Shown one piece after another: positions 5,515 through 5,782 of a stretch of DNA of 5,782 nucleotides (its first letter is position 1; each line of letters begins with the position of its first letter). Both the position numbers and the translations under genes were made by a program. This DNA is from Chloroflexota bacterium (GTDB taxonomy: Bacteria > Chloroflexota > Anaerolineae > UBA1429). The stretch spans positions 1 to 5,782 of the forward strand of contig JAAYXX010000214.1 of assembly GCA_012515695.1 (NCBI GenBank). The letters run 5' to 3'. Under the pieces are notes generated by a model. The model worked only from the letters and a program-made list of their open reading frames with translations, ran no database searches and was not told the DNA's origin.

Positions 5515-5782
5515 ATGAGTGAAGGGCGCTCGAAGAGCTTATCTGGCCAGACGCATGAAGGAGTAATGAGTACGGTTTGTCGGAAGACGCAAGCGGGTAT
5601 GTGGTTGTCGAGTTTTGTGCAATATCGGGACGAGGCTGCTTTTGAAGCCTTGTTTCGGGAATACTATCCGCGCATTACCCGGCTGCTGGTTACGCTGGTG
5701 GGGGATCAGGCGGAGGATGTGGCGCAAGCCACCTTCTTGCAGCTTTACCGCCACCCGCCGCGCGAGTCCGGCGAAGTGGGGG
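5515..5782 (+). CDS. ECF-type sigma-70 family RNA polymerase sigma factor (partial, 3' end off the right edge)
   Basis: The visible 89 codons contain sigma region 2: DEAAFEALFREYYPRITRLL (39-58) is typical of regions 2.1-2.2 of extracytoplasmic-function sigma factors, and AEDVAQATFLQLYR (66-79) is the region 2.2 core-polymerase-binding helix. Region 4 would lie beyond the window. The protein would direct RNA polymerase to a specific regulon, usually in response to an envelope or other stress. The start is uncertain. ATG at 5515 has GGTG (5507-5510) 4 nt upstream. ATG at 5566 is in frame and has AAGGAG (5558-5563) only 2 nt away, too close to work well. The first 30 or so residues from 5515 show no family resemblance. 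No anti-sigma gene can be seen within the window; it could follow downstream. Confidence 0.88.
   Translation, partial: MSEGRSKSLSGQTHEGVMSTVCRKTQAGMWLSSFVQYRDEAAFEALFREYYPRITRLLVTLVGDQAEDVAQATFLQLYRHPPRESGEVG

Overview
The window looks like an ordinary chromosomal segment of a moderately GC-rich free-living bacterium. Chloroflexota (Anaerolineae-like) is my best guess, from the mix of a UroD/MtaA-family protein with an HNIQ motif, a short UxuA-family protein, a USP-DUF389 fusion and a COX24-domain mini-protein. This placement is inference only. I see no phage, transposon, CRISPR, rRNA or tRNA signal.

Left part (1-1731, minus strand): the N-terminal 577 residues of a membrane protein with two universal-stress-protein-like domains followed by a DUF389 membrane domain. 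Its C-terminus lies beyond the left edge. An intergenic region of about 200 bp (1732-1938) holds a divergent promoter pair: one for the DUF389 gene (minus) and a very strong extended -10 promoter (plus). The plus promoter drives a 31-residue, extremely basic protein of the bS22 / AURKAIP1-COX24 family, which has a near-consensus Shine-Dalgarno. A perfect 17-bp-stem bidirectional terminator (2120-2160) lies between this mini-gene and the convergent gene that follows.

Middle part (2176-4233): a UroD/MtaA-family protein on the minus strand and a LysE-family exporter on the plus strand are transcribed divergently. Their promoters stand back to back with only 10 bp between the two -35 boxes. An imperfect dyad covers the -10 and spacer of the UroD promoter and is a plausible operator.

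Right part (4312-5782): a GTG-started UxuA-family (mannonate dehydratase-like) TIM-barrel protein follows the exporter after 78 bp and ends in a clear intrinsic terminator (5344-5376). After a spacer of about 140 bp, the first 89 codons of an ECF-type sigma factor run off the right edge.

Functionally the genes read as separate units: membrane/stress, translation, a small metabolic group (UroD-like, exporter, UxuA-like) and a transcription regulator. The UxuA-like protein hints at hexuronate catabolism, but no other pathway gene is visible here. I did not find a convincing new multi-gene system. The most useful leads are the putative operator, the highly expressed ribosomal mini-protein gene, and the altered active-site motifs of the two metabolic enzymes.
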